This document shows, in pieces, positions 1 through 6,332 of a stretch of DNA of 6,332 nucleotides (positions within the stretch are counted from its first letter, which is position 1; the number at the start of each line of letters is the position of its first letter). The stretch is from the NCBI GenBank assembly GCA_025355935.1, contig JANXYS010000094.1, forward strand, positions 1 to 6,332, in the 5' to 3' direction. The notes under the pieces were generated by a model. It saw only the letters and a program-made list of their open reading frames with translations. It was not told the DNA's origin and ran no database searches. The DNA comes from Chitinophagales bacterium (GTDB lineage: Bacteria; Bacteroidota; Bacteroidia; Chitinophagales; Chitinophagaceae). The position numbers and the translations under genes were made by a program.

Positions 1-669
1 AACCCTACCGCCACGACTACTTATACCGTAACCAAAACAAACACTTCAACCGGTTGTTTCGGCACAGCCAGTGTAACGGTCACCGTAAACACTGATCTAC
101 CGCAAACTCCAACGATTTGCGTAATTCAACCATCTCTGTGCGGACCTACAACAGGTACCGTTACTATAACCAGCCCATTGGGTACAGACTATGAATACAG
201 TATTGATAATGGCGGAACCTGGCAGGCTAATCGCGTATTCAGCAATTTAGCTCCCGGTTCAGTAACTGGTATCAAAGTTAAGAGAGTTAGCTCTGGTTGT
301 ATTTCAGCTGCCGTAAGTTGTGATGCATCCAATTGCACAGCACCAACTACAATTGCAAAATCACAAACTAATTCCAATTTCATAATTACAAGTGATCAAG
401 TAACAGAACCAACAACAGTAAACGCATATCCGAATCCTTTCAATGATAGAGTAAGATTTGTGGTGAAAACTGCTCAGGCTGGAAACGCAACTTTGGAAGT
501 ATTTAACATGCTCGGTCAGAAAGTAAAGACTGTTTACCATGGCCTTGTATCTGCGGGCATTAATAACTTTGACTTGATCTTGCCCGGCCAGAAAAGCTCC
601 AGTCTGACCTATAGATTCAGTATTGGTGAAAAAAGGGTAACAGGTAAACTAATGCAGATTACCCAATAA
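1..669 (+). CDS. C-terminal part of a secreted Ig-like-repeat protein with a T9SS type A sorting domain (5' truncated)
   Basis: The frame is open from the first base and ends at TAA 667-669, giving 222 visible residues; the true start lies before the window. Residues 4-30 are the Thr/Val-rich last strands of an Ig-like or PKD-like repeat (TTTYTVTKTNTSTGCFG). Residues 38-112 form another beta-rich, Cys-containing module with the YEYSIDNGGTWQ signature (about 64-75) and an F.NLAPG turn, seen in SprB-like repeats of large Bacteroidota surface proteins. After a Thr/Ser/Asn linker, residues 140-222 are a T9SS type A sorting domain: VNAYPNPFNDRV, then LEVFNMLGQKV, and a final beta strand with GKLMQITQ. 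In this family the tail directs a Sec-exported protein through the T9SS and is usually removed on export, leaving the protein secreted or anchored at the surface. The function of the mature protein cannot be told: any catalytic or binding domain would be upstream. A TTG at 178 is an internal Leu codon, not a start. A terminator follows 22 bp after the stop. Confidence 0.9.
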   Translation, partial: NPTATTTYTVTKTNTSTGCFGTASVTVTVNTDLPQTPTICVIQPSLCGPTTGTVTITSPLGTDYEYSIDNGGTWQANRVFSNLAPGSVTGIKVKRVSSGCISAAVSCDASNCTAPTTIAKSQTNSNFIITSDQVTEPTTVNAYPNPFNDRVRFVVKTAQAGNATLEVFNMLGQKVKTVYHGLVSAGINNFDLILPGQKSSSLTYRFSIGEKRVTGKLMQITQ

Positions 670-691
670 TAAAAATCTAAATGCTCATACA

Positions 692-726
692 AAAGGCCGC
701 CTCAAAAAAAGGTGGCCTTTCGTTTT
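692..726 (+). terminator. Rho-independent terminator of the T9SS cargo gene
   Basis: A 10-bp stem (692-701 AAAGGCCGCC pairing with 711-720 GGTGGCCTTT, one G-U pair) encloses a 9-nt A-rich loop. It is followed by CGTTTT at 721-726. It sits 22 bp past the stop codon of the plus-strand gene, where an intrinsic terminator is expected. Confidence 0.85.
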
Positions 727-747
727 ATAAAGCTGTAAAGTTCCAAT

Positions 748-959
748 TTAGGAATGATGGTCCATTATGTCAGCCTCACTTTCAAATAGTAGCATTTTAC
801 ATAATTTCTATCGGCAGAAGCCTAGTTTCAGTAAGCTCCTACCTTAACGACTTTACTAAACGATGTGGGTCTTTTCCGGTCTGCGGAAATGCGGATGAGA
901 GTAGAAGCGGCAATATCATATGCTCTGTCGATTGATTCATATTTGATTGCTTTTATCAT
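748..959 (-). pseudogene. Possible decayed fragment of a small gene (GNAT-like N-terminus?)
   Basis: On the minus strand an ATG at 957-959 opens 43 codons ending at TGA 828-830. The peptide starts MIKAIKYESIDRAYDIAAST and ends KVVKVGAY. A second stretch in another minus-strand frame, with one internal stop, reads FCR, stop, KLCKMLLFESEADIMDHHS, and ends at TAA 748-750. From memory, the beginning resembles the N-terminus of some Bacteroidota GNAT acetyltransferases (MIK.I...D...VDIL.) and the second stretch resembles their following strand (FGKVLLSED.KA). This would fit a frameshifted, interrupted remnant lacking the acetyl-CoA binding half. The match is weak and made by eye. A non-coding spacer with a chance frame, or a genuine small protein of 43 residues, are both possible. 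The ATG lies just inside the neighbouring hairpin, with no clear promoter. Confidence 0.2.
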
Positions 960-983
960 CAGACTTGTTGATCAATTTGAACG

Positions 984-1015
984 AAAAAGCTTCACCAACT
1001 ATGGTGAAGCTTTTT
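984..1015 (-). terminator. Perfect hairpin terminator of the fasciclin gene (potentially bidirectional)
   Basis: Bases 984-996 (AAAAAGCTTCACC) pair perfectly with 1003-1015 (GGTGAAGCTTTTT) over 13 bp around a 6-nt loop, AACTAT. The A and T runs at the ends of the stem give a T tract in either reading direction. It lies 24 bp beyond the fasciclin stop on the minus strand, so that gene is the likely client. It could also catch read-through from the plus strand. Confidence 0.85.
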
Positions 1016-1039
1016 ATATTAATGTTTTCGCGCAAATTA

Positions 1040-1597
1040 TTATTTTGGAAGTAGTACATGGTCAACAACATGAATAACGCCATTACTTTGATTCACGTCT
1101 GCAATTGTTACTGTGGCCACTCCACCTTTCTCATCTGTTAAAATAACATTTTTACCACGCATAGACGCGATTAAATTTCCGCCAGCTACGGTTTTTAAAG
1201 TTGCGGTTCCACGACCAGCTTTGATAAGTTTCATTATCTTCTTAGCAGAAAATTTGCCGGCAACAACATGGTAGGTAAGGATACCAGTTAGAGCTGCTTT
1301 ATTTTCTGGTTTTACTAATGTAGCAACTGTTCCTGCGGGTAGCAAATCAAAGGCTGCGTTTGTAGGTGCGAATACAGTAAAAGGGCCGGCACTCTGTAAG
1401 GTTCCAACAAGGTCGGCGGCTTTAACTGCGGCAACCAAGGTTGTGTGGTCTTTACTATTTACAGCATTTTCAACGATGTTTTTGGTAGGGTACATTGCTG
1501 CACCTCCAACCATTACCGTCTTTACCCTTTGTGCCGAAACTGCTGTCGAAAACAACGCGATGGTTGCCATCAAAAAAATACTCTTAATCTTGTTCAT
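1040..1597 (-). CDS. Secreted single-domain fasciclin (FAS1) protein
   Basis: This complete 185-residue protein has a Sec signal peptide at residues 1-22: a Lys-containing n-region (MNKIK), a hydrophobic core (IFLMATIALF) and probable cleavage after VSA before Gln23. There is no lipobox Cys, so it is probably free in the periplasm or exported. One FAS1 domain (beta-Ig-h3/fasciclin family, COG2335) fills residues about 40-185. The H1 box is PFTVFAPTNAAF (72-83), the Tyr-His pair is LTYHVVAGKF (about 108-116), and the H2 box is NGVIHVVDHVLLP (172-184). Family members are usually 150-220 residues long in bacteria, so length is normal. FAS1 domains serve in adhesion and extracellular matrix contacts; the ligand here is unknown. 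The ATG at 1595-1597 is supported by the signal peptide beginning right there; upstream is A/T-rich with no Shine-Dalgarno, as usual in this phylum. It lies 206 bp downstream of the PBP gene on the same strand and ends at its own terminator. Confidence 0.93.
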   Translation of the reverse strand: MNKIKSIFLMATIALFSTAVSAQRVKTVMVGGAAMYPTKNIVENAVNSKDHTTLVAAVKAADLVGTLQSAGPFTVFAPTNAAFDLLPAGTVATLVKPENKAALTGILTYHVVAGKFSAKKIMKLIKAGRGTATLKTVAGGNLIASMRGKNVILTDEKGGVATVTIADVNQSNGVIHVVDHVLLPK

Positions 1598-1705
1598 AAA
1601 TTATTTGTTGGTTAAAAATTTTGATTTCATTCATGTACGACACCACAAAAACTTTGGTTTTAAAAAGGTAAAAAAAAGCTTGAGTCATTATGAGTCTGAT
1701 GATCA

Positions 1706-1736
1706 CTAAATATCTTTTTTATCACCTATAGCCAAA
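1706..1736 (-). promoter_or_regulatory. Tentative Bacteroidota-type promoter for the fasciclin gene
   Basis: Read on the minus strand, TTTG (1733-1736) is followed after 20 bp by TATTTAG (1706-1712). The spacing fits the Bacteroidota primary sigma pattern of a TTTG -33 box and a TAnnTTTG -7 box, but the -7 match is only partial. It would give a leader of roughly 100 nt before the ATG at 1597. In such AT-rich sequence a chance match is quite possible. Confidence 0.2.
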
Positions 1737-1779
1737 AAGCAATCTTAAAAACAAGATGATCAGCGCGCGCGTTTATAGG

Positions 1780-1801
1780 TATGCAGCCACAAAACTGCAT
1801 A
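1780..1801 (-). terminator. Weak hairpin just after the PBP1A gene
   Basis: Bases 1780-1786 (TATGCAG) pair with 1795-1801 (CTGCATA) over 7 bp with an 8-nt loop, 2 bp beyond the PBP stop on the minus strand. There is no T tract after the stem, so it is a poor intrinsic terminator. It may be an RNA 3'-end stabiliser, a partial terminator or chance. Confidence 0.3.
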
Positions 1802-1803
1802 TT

Positions 1804-4173
1804 TCAATAGTCACTTTTTTCTTTAGGCTTAGGTTTTACAGCCGGTTTCTTATCGTCAGATTTTATAGGGGTCGTAGGCGGAGGTAATACTATTGTTGTT
1901 GGAGCGACGTCTTTTTTGTCTTCTTTTTTGGGTACCGATCTAACTGGACTGTCCTGCCTCGCTGCTTCAGGATCTGCACTCATAAAATCGCCGGCATCGC
2001 CATTCCCATTATTCTCCATAAGGCTATCACCACTTTTTAAATAACGGTCGAAATTTGAGTCTGCAAATATAGGATCGTTTTTTAATTCGGCTGGTGCATC
2101 AAATTCTTTCTGCCGCCCGTAATTCAACTTCTTATCAGCATATGTTTTGGCCATGAATATTCCCCATCGGGGAGCAGACATTTCCGCGCCACCAGCATTA
2201 TTCTGGTAGATAGGAATAAATGGATCTGAACAACCTACCCATGATCCGGCTAACAACTCCGGCGTATAACCGATGAACCATCCATCAGTATTAGCATTGG
2301 TAGTACCAGTTTTTCCAGCCTTCTGGACCGGGATATCGTAGTTATTAAGTGAATGTGCCGTGCCCGACTTTACAACGCCTTCCATAAGTTTCACCATTGT
2401 ATAATCATCCACTTCGCCAATTACCTGTTTGCTTTGTGCAACAGGAAACTCATGAAGGAGGTTGCCATTTTTATCTTCGATCCTCGTCAGGTAAACCGGC
2501 TCAGTATTGTATCCCTTGTTGGGAAACATAGTATATGCCTGTAGCATTTGCATCATAGGAATCTCAGCTGCACCCAACGCGATTGAAGGATACGGGGGAA
2601 TGTTTACTGCGACGCCACACTGCTGGGCAAACTCAATAGTGCGCTTCACCCCGATAACAGCCATCAAATGCCATGCAGCACCATTTAGAGATTTAGCAAG
2701 ACAATAAGCCATCGTACCGCCCCCGGTACTAATTGTTTTTCCACCGAGCGTCAGAGGGCCGCCGGGGATAACAGTCTCCGGGGTATATCCTGCATCTGTA
2801 ACCGCAAGTGTATATAGCAACGGTTTAAAAGTTGAACCTACCTGGCGCATTGCCAGGGCATTATCATACTTAAACCAGCGGTAGTCTGGTCCGCCCACCC
2901 AGGCTTTAACCTCACCTGTTTTAGGATCCATCGCGACAAAGGAAGTCTGCAGTAATTGTTTGTGGTATTTAATGGAATCTATCGGGGTCATGATGGTATC
3001 CTTCTCATGCTTATCATTTCCCCACCAGGAGAATATTTTCATTTTTACGGGTACTGTAAACGATTTTCGAATAATAGCTTCATCTATATCGTCTTCCTTC
3101 ATGTTCTTCCAGCGCTCACTAAATTTCATAGCTCCTTCAAGAATGTTTTCTCTCCCTTTCCATAATTTTTCAGACCGTCCCTTCAACGATGCGTTCAACT
3201 TTTTCTGAAGTACCGGAAGGTGTTGGATGGTGGCTTCTTCAGCATATTTTTGCATCCTGGAATCAATAGTTGTATATATCTTCAACCCATCGCGGTAAAG
3301 ATCGAATGACTCTCCGGTTTTTGGATTAATGTTTTCTTTACACCACTTTTTCATTACGTCAATAAGCATCCGACGGTAGTACGGAGCAATGCCCAAATTT
3401 TCATCTATCTGTTTGTAGTTTGTAATAAGAGGTTTCGCTTTTAGACGGGTTGCTTCTGCTTCTGTAATATAATGCTGTTTACAGTCTACCATTCTTTCGA
3501 TAACAGTATTGCGCCGGTTAATTGATTTTTCAGGGTGACTAATTGGATTATAAATAAAACCTTTGAGCATGCCTACAAGCACGGCTGCTTCCTCGATCGA
3601 TAACTCTTTAGGTTCTTTCTGGAAATAGGTTCGGCTTGCATTCCTAATACCGTATACGTTTCCCCATGGAGCCCGGTTGAGATAAAGAGTAACAATTTCC
3701 TCTTTTGTAAAATTGCGTTCAAGCTTAACCGCTATAATCCATTCTTTTAGTTTATCAATGCCTCTTTTCAAGAAATTTCCACGGCCCTGATGAAGAATCA
3801 TTTTGGCTAGCTGCTGGGTAATAGGACTACCACCACCGTCCGTACCAAGTTTAAGAACGGCACGTGCTACGGCACGGGGGTCGATACCTGAATGCTCATA
3901 AAAATTCTGATCTTCTGTTGCAATGAGAGCATGAATTACATTCAGAGAAATTTCGTTGTATTTAACCTCACTCCTGTTTTCACTATAATATTTTCCCATT
4001 AATAATCCATCAGCGCTGATTACCTCACTGGCAAGATCAGCTTCGGGATTTTCGAGTTCCTGCAGCGAAGGCATTTTACCAAATACTCCGCCGTTAGCAC
4101 AAATAAAAAGCAGAATAACGAGCGCAAGACCGATAAAGAAGATGCGCCATAAAATTTTCACAGAACGGATCAT
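1804..4173 (-). CDS. Class A penicillin-binding protein (PBP1A type), bifunctional transglycosylase/transpeptidase
   Basis: This complete 789-residue inner-membrane protein polymerises lipid II into glycan strands and cross-links the stem peptides in the periplasm. A single N-terminal membrane anchor covers residues about 8-26. The GT51 transglycosylase domain (about 50-225) has motif 1 ATEDQNFYEHSGID, with catalytic Glu87. Motif 2 is GGGSPITQQLAK (113-124), then KLKEWIIAVKLE (141-152), with Glu144 in the place of the second catalytic Glu, then EIVTLYLNRAPWGN (159-172). A linker at about 300-405 carries the PVKMKIFSWWG and DTIMTPIDS segments that I associate with Bacteroidota PBP1A. The transpeptidase domain (about 410-690) has SxxK as S447-T-F-K450, SxN as S495-L-N497 and KTGT at 621-624, so both activities look intact. 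The last 55 or so residues are a disordered Lys/Pro/Asp-rich tail. The usual family length is 750-850. The ATG at 4171-4173 sits directly before the membrane anchor. The gene follows the probable sprE gene by 39 bp and is probably co-transcribed with it. Symbols such as mrcA or ponA are used for homologues elsewhere; I leave the field empty. Confidence 0.95.
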   Translation of the reverse strand: MIRSVKILWRIFFIGLALVILLFICANGGVFGKMPSLQELENPEADLASEVISADGLLMGKYYSENRSEVKYNEISLNVIHALIATEDQNFYEHSGIDPRAVARAVLKLGTDGGGSPITQQLAKMILHQGRGNFLKRGIDKLKEWIIAVKLERNFTKEEIVTLYLNRAPWGNVYGIRNASRTYFQKEPKELSIEEAAVLVGMLKGFIYNPISHPEKSINRRNTVIERMVDCKQHYITEAEATRLKAKPLITNYKQIDENLGIAPYYRRMLIDVMKKWCKENINPKTGESFDLYRDGLKIYTTIDSRMQKYAEEATIQHLPVLQKKLNASLKGRSEKLWKGRENILEGAMKFSERWKNMKEDDIDEAIIRKSFTVPVKMKIFSWWGNDKHEKDTIMTPIDSIKYHKQLLQTSFVAMDPKTGEVKAWVGGPDYRWFKYDNALAMRQVGSTFKPLLYTLAVTDAGYTPETVIPGGPLTLGGKTISTGGGTMAYCLAKSLNGAAWHLMAVIGVKRTIEFAQQCGVAVNIPPYPSIALGAAEIPMMQMLQAYTMFPNKGYNTEPVYLTRIEDKNGNLLHEFPVAQSKQVIGEVDDYTMVKLMEGVVKSGTAHSLNNYDIPVQKAGKTGTTNANTDGWFIGYTPELLAGSWVGCSDPFIPIYQNNAGGAEMSAPRWGIFMAKTYADKKLNYGRQKEFDAPAELKNDPIFADSNFDRYLKSGDSLMENNGNGDAGDFMSADPEAARQDSPVRSVPKKEDKKDVAPTTIVLPPPTTPIKSDDKKPAVKPKPKEKSDY

Positions 4174-4212
4174 GGTGTAAAGAGATTAGAAAGAAAAAAT
4201 TAATGATTAATG
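4174..4212 (-). other. Short junction between probable sprE and PBP1A
   Basis: Only 39 A/T-rich bp separate the TAG of the upstream gene from the ATG of the PBP. No hairpin with a T tract and no recognisable promoter is present, which favours co-transcription. No Shine-Dalgarno precedes the ATG. Confidence 0.6.
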
Positions 4213-6332
4213 CTAAAATTTGTTACCGAGGTTGGCGTTCAATAACTTCCTATAAGCCGGCAGGTCCTTATTAGTTTTTAAAACCTGCAGGTTACTCTCT
4301 GAAATGATCATGAAAGAATATTTTGCTGCCTGCAACCACGAAACTTCAGTTGGTGCTGCCTTTTTTACCTTATCGAAATATTTTTCCGCGGCTACCGCAT
4401 CTTCAAACGGTCCAAATAACAACAACGTTTTTTCGGCGTCAATCGCATCGCGCGTTATAACCAGGTTTTGCGTATAATAACTTTCTTTGTTGTACCTGTT
4501 GAAAGCATTTTTAGCTTCATTGATATACACCCCATCAACTTTATCCAGGATCATTGTTACGTAATGTGGCTGATCTGCTTTAAAAACAAATGAACCATTC
4601 ACGTATTGATCCGGGACTTTAATAATCGAATCGCGTAAGATGCCTGGTTTAATGGCAGGTTTAATTATTACGGTTTTAGGTTCCGCAGGTTTTTGAACGG
4701 GAACGCCAGGGGCTGCATTGCTTTCGTCCACGAAAATCGCCTTGTCTTCTTCCGCCCTTGTTACCGCAAGGTTCGTCAGGTACTTCTCAATTGAATCACG
4801 CCTCGACAACACATCGATCATCGTTGAGGCCTTATCATGAAGCGGTGATGAAGGATAGAGTTCCTGCAGGTTATTTAGAGTAGCAATTGCGTTACTGTCT
4901 TTCCTCTCTTTTATATAATACATCGACTCGATATACAATAATTGAGGGGTCCAGTAGTTGCTTCCATTTACACTATCGGCCAATTTCTTTGCAGTAATTG
5001 CTGCCTCAAAATTGCCCTCAATGAACATATTATAAATACCTTCATAGCGGTGGGTAACTTCAGGATTTTTCTTATTTGGTTCGAGAAGTGAAGGGTTAAG
5101 TAATTTTATGGCGGACGCAGAAGTAGAATATTTAGTTGTTACAATATTCTTATAATATGCAGCCTTACCGCTATTTCCAAGTTTTGAATAACAATAATAT
5201 AGTCCGAGGTAGGCTTCGGCATCTTTTTCACTTCCTGCAAATCTTTCCAGGTATTGGGTATAATTACCGATCGCTTCATCGTAATCAAACAATTCGTTTT
5301 GAAAAAGTTCAGCGAGCGCGAGCATGTTCACGGCGATGACTTTGTTACTGCTATCCATCTTTTCGGTAGTCAGAGGGATATCGGCCAGGAGAGCGTCATA
5401 ACTATTTTTTACGATTGCATTTCCACCTTCCGTCAGGGTTCCAAATGGGGTTAACGGTTTTGCAAGATCAGGATCATCAAAAGTTCCAGGGGGTATCTGG
5501 GAAATAAGCGCATTGCTTTCAACCGCGCTTCTGCGCCGCCAGTTATCAACGTTACTGCGCTTACCCCACTTACTTTTAAATTCACTTACGCCGCGGGAGC
5601 GAAGACTGCTGTTATAGAAGTACCATTCGCCTTTTGAGTTATTTGTAAATAAGTCAACAGGTGCTGCATTGCTGTTGCTAAAACTAATAGGCATTACTCC
5701 GTTACCGTTATCCTCCTCTTTCATTCCCATTTCCTTGCGGTACTTTTTAACGAGCTTTTTAAGAAGGGCATCCCTTTCCGCGGGTGCCAATGCGGCAATA
5801 TCCTGCAAGCTATCCTGGCGATTTATGGCGAGAATGTGCGATACAATCTTCCTGAGTGTTTCTTTCCGTTCGGAAAGGTCAGAAACTTTATCAGCAAGTA
5901 GTTTATCTGTTAAGTCCAGACTGTCATAATAATTATGGGCATCCAGGTAGCGCTTTTGGGTATAGGCAATGTCACCCAACTTTAAAAATGACTTGTTGCG
6001 ATAAGCGGAGGCCGTAGAAGTAGTATACCTTATACTTTTAAGAAACATTCCTTCTGCATTAGATGTATCAGGAATCTGCATTGTTAATTGGCCTGTACTA
6101 TAGTAAATTATATCGCGATAGCTCTCATATTTGTCCCTGCGTGCCATCTTCAACAGTGTTGCAATACTGTTGTTTAAAGCAGTAATATTCCCGTTATTAC
6201 GCATCATCTTGGCGTCGTTAAGCCGGGCATAAATATCCATCACCGGGTTGGTAGTATGTTTAGATACCTTATCATAATAAACAGATGCCTGGTCGTAGTA
6301 ACCCTTCTCCTCGTAAAGTTGCGCAAGCAAAA
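4213..6332 (-). CDS. sprE: Probable T9SS / gliding component SprE (PorW), TPR protein, 5' truncated at the window edge
   Basis: The frame is open to the right edge and stops at TAG 4213-4215, giving about 706 visible codons. The N-terminus is missing, so the lipoprotein signal expected of this family cannot be checked. TPR-like helical pairs are visible at the start (LAQLYEEKGYYDQASVYYDK), at about residues 115-136, at 335-365 (ELFQNELFDYDEAIGNYTQY) and at 372-402. The central segment at about 235-265 has GEWYFYN followed by FKSKWGKR and DNWRRRS. From memory this WYFYN/WG.R/DNWR pattern is characteristic of SprE/PorW. After a Pro-rich linker (about 540-565), the C-terminal domain (about 575-700) starts with the ADQPHYVTMIL strand and ends with SFMIISESN; this H-Y-hydrophobic opening and the I-S-x-x-N near the end also fit SprE. 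In Flavobacterium johnsoniae SprE is needed for gliding and T9SS secretion; in Porphyromonas gingivalis PorW is an outer-membrane lipoprotein contacting the T9SS core. A generic TPR lipoprotein is the alternative. An internal Leu TTG near 6330 is not its start. Confidence 0.78.
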   Translation of the reverse strand, partial: LLAQLYEEKGYYDQASVYYDKVSKHTTNPVMDIYARLNDAKMMRNNGNITALNNSIATLLKMARRDKYESYRDIIYYSTGQLTMQIPDTSNAEGMFLKSIRYTTSTASAYRNKSFLKLGDIAYTQKRYLDAHNYYDSLDLTDKLLADKVSDLSERKETLRKIVSHILAINRQDSLQDIAALAPAERDALLKKLVKKYRKEMGMKEEDNGNGVMPISFSNSNAAPVDLFTNNSKGEWYFYNSSLRSRGVSEFKSKWGKRSNVDNWRRRSAVESNALISQIPPGTFDDPDLAKPLTPFGTLTEGGNAIVKNSYDALLADIPLTTEKMDSSNKVIAVNMLALAELFQNELFDYDEAIGNYTQYLERFAGSEKDAEAYLGLYYCYSKLGNSGKAAYYKNIVTTKYSTSASAIKLLNPSLLEPNKKNPEVTHRYEGIYNMFIEGNFEAAITAKKLADSVNGSNYWTPQLLYIESMYYIKERKDSNAIATLNNLQELYPSSPLHDKASTMIDVLSRRDSIEKYLTNLAVTRAEEDKAIFVDESNAAPGVPVQKPAEPKTVIIKPAIKPGILRDSIIKVPDQYVNGSFVFKADQPHYVTMILDKVDGVYINEAKNAFNRYNKESYYTQNLVITRDAIDAEKTLLLFGPFEDAVAAEKYFDKVKKAAPTEVSWLQAAKYSFMIISESNLQVLKTNKDLPAYRKLLNANLGNKF

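Larger units (their letters stand above)
670..1039. other. Gene-poor spacer between convergent genes
   Basis: This 370-bp stretch separates the plus-strand cargo gene from the minus-strand fasciclin gene; the two converge on it. It contains one terminator for each gene (692-726 and 984-1015). The 257 bp between them hold no convincing intact gene. Plus-strand open frames here give Cys/Ser/Phe-mixed peptides without recognisable family features and run through the terminators. The minus strand carries a 43-codon frame treated separately as a possible gene remnant. A small hairpin (873-878 TTTCCG pairing with 884-889 CGGAAA, 5-nt loop) has no T tract and no assigned role. Confidence 0.6.
1598..1803. 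other. Spacer upstream of the fasciclin gene with small repeats
   Basis: This 206-bp AT-rich spacer lies between two minus-strand genes. It contains two copies of GATGATCA (1698-1705 and 1755-1762), two TGAGTC copies 10 bp apart (1681-1686 and 1691-1696), an inverted pair ACCTATA/TATAGGT (1724-1730 and 1774-1780), an alternating GC run (1763-1771) and the weak hairpin at 1780-1801. Any of the repeats could be regulator sites; none matches a motif I recognise. No coding frame is convincing. Confidence 0.4.

Noticed and set aside
178..669. A separate 163-residue gene starting at TTG 178
   Set aside because: The same frame is open back to base 1 with continuous Ig-like repeat sequence, so the TTG is an internal Leu codon of a truncated larger gene.
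681..1077. Plus-strand open frames (681-935 and 865-1077)
   Set aside because: They cross the terminator hairpins, the second overlaps the fasciclin 3' end, and the peptides have no recognisable family features.
1443..1709. Plus-strand open frame antisense to the fasciclin start
   Set aside because: It is a shadow of the FAS1 gene; the minus strand has a clear signal peptide and a full domain.
1763..1771. GC-alternating run as a replication or recombination site
   Set aside because: It is only 9 bases long, with no accompanying repeats or integrase, so nothing beyond chance can be claimed.
2353..3208. Several plus-strand open frames inside the PBP gene
   Set aside because: All are antisense to a long gene with intact catalytic motifs; their peptides are Phe/Ile/Cys-rich shadows.
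5136..5929. Plus-strand open frames inside the probable sprE gene
   Set aside because: They are antisense to a continuous reading frame with TPR and SprE-like features and show no family features themselves.
1..6332. CRISPR array, insertion sequence, tRNA/rRNA, or an undescribed defence or mobile system
   Set aside because: No regularly spaced repeats, transposase or integrase frames, terminal inverted repeats or RNA-gene signatures were seen; the four genes belong to known envelope families.

Overview
The window looks like chromosomal DNA from a gliding or T9SS-bearing member of the Bacteroidota, most likely around Chitinophagia/Sphingobacteriia. This rests on protein family content, not on any marker gene. 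The first gene ends in a type IX secretion system (T9SS) type A sorting domain, and the last is a probable SprE/PorW T9SS component; both families are essentially restricted to this phylum. The starts are preceded by A/T-rich sequence with no Shine-Dalgarno motif, which is also typical of the phylum. Base composition is moderate, somewhat AT-rich, and even across the genes.

Layout: (1) bases 1-669, plus strand, the 3' end of a large secreted, Thr-rich, Ig-like-repeat protein that begins before the window, followed by a strong rho-independent terminator. (2) Bases 670-1039, a gene-poor spacer with that terminator, a second perfect hairpin terminator serving the next (minus-strand) gene, and between them a possible decayed gene fragment read on the minus strand. 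(3) Bases 1040-1597, minus strand, a complete secreted single-domain fasciclin (FAS1) protein. (4) Bases 1598-1803, a spacer with small repeats, a weak hairpin and a tentative promoter. (5) Bases 1804-4173, minus strand, a complete class A penicillin-binding protein (PBP1A type). (6) Base 4213 to the right edge, minus strand, the C-terminal 706 codons of a TPR protein that I assign to SprE/PorW.

The probable sprE gene and the PBP1A gene lie 39 bp apart on the same strand and are probably co-transcribed. The fasciclin gene follows on the same strand after about 206 bp and is more likely its own unit. Functionally the window is about the cell envelope: a T9SS accessory lipoprotein, a peptidoglycan synthase, a secreted adhesion-type protein, and a cargo protein of the kind T9SS exports. 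I see no mobile element, CRISPR array, RNA gene or defence system. I do not think this window holds a new system; the findings are modest.
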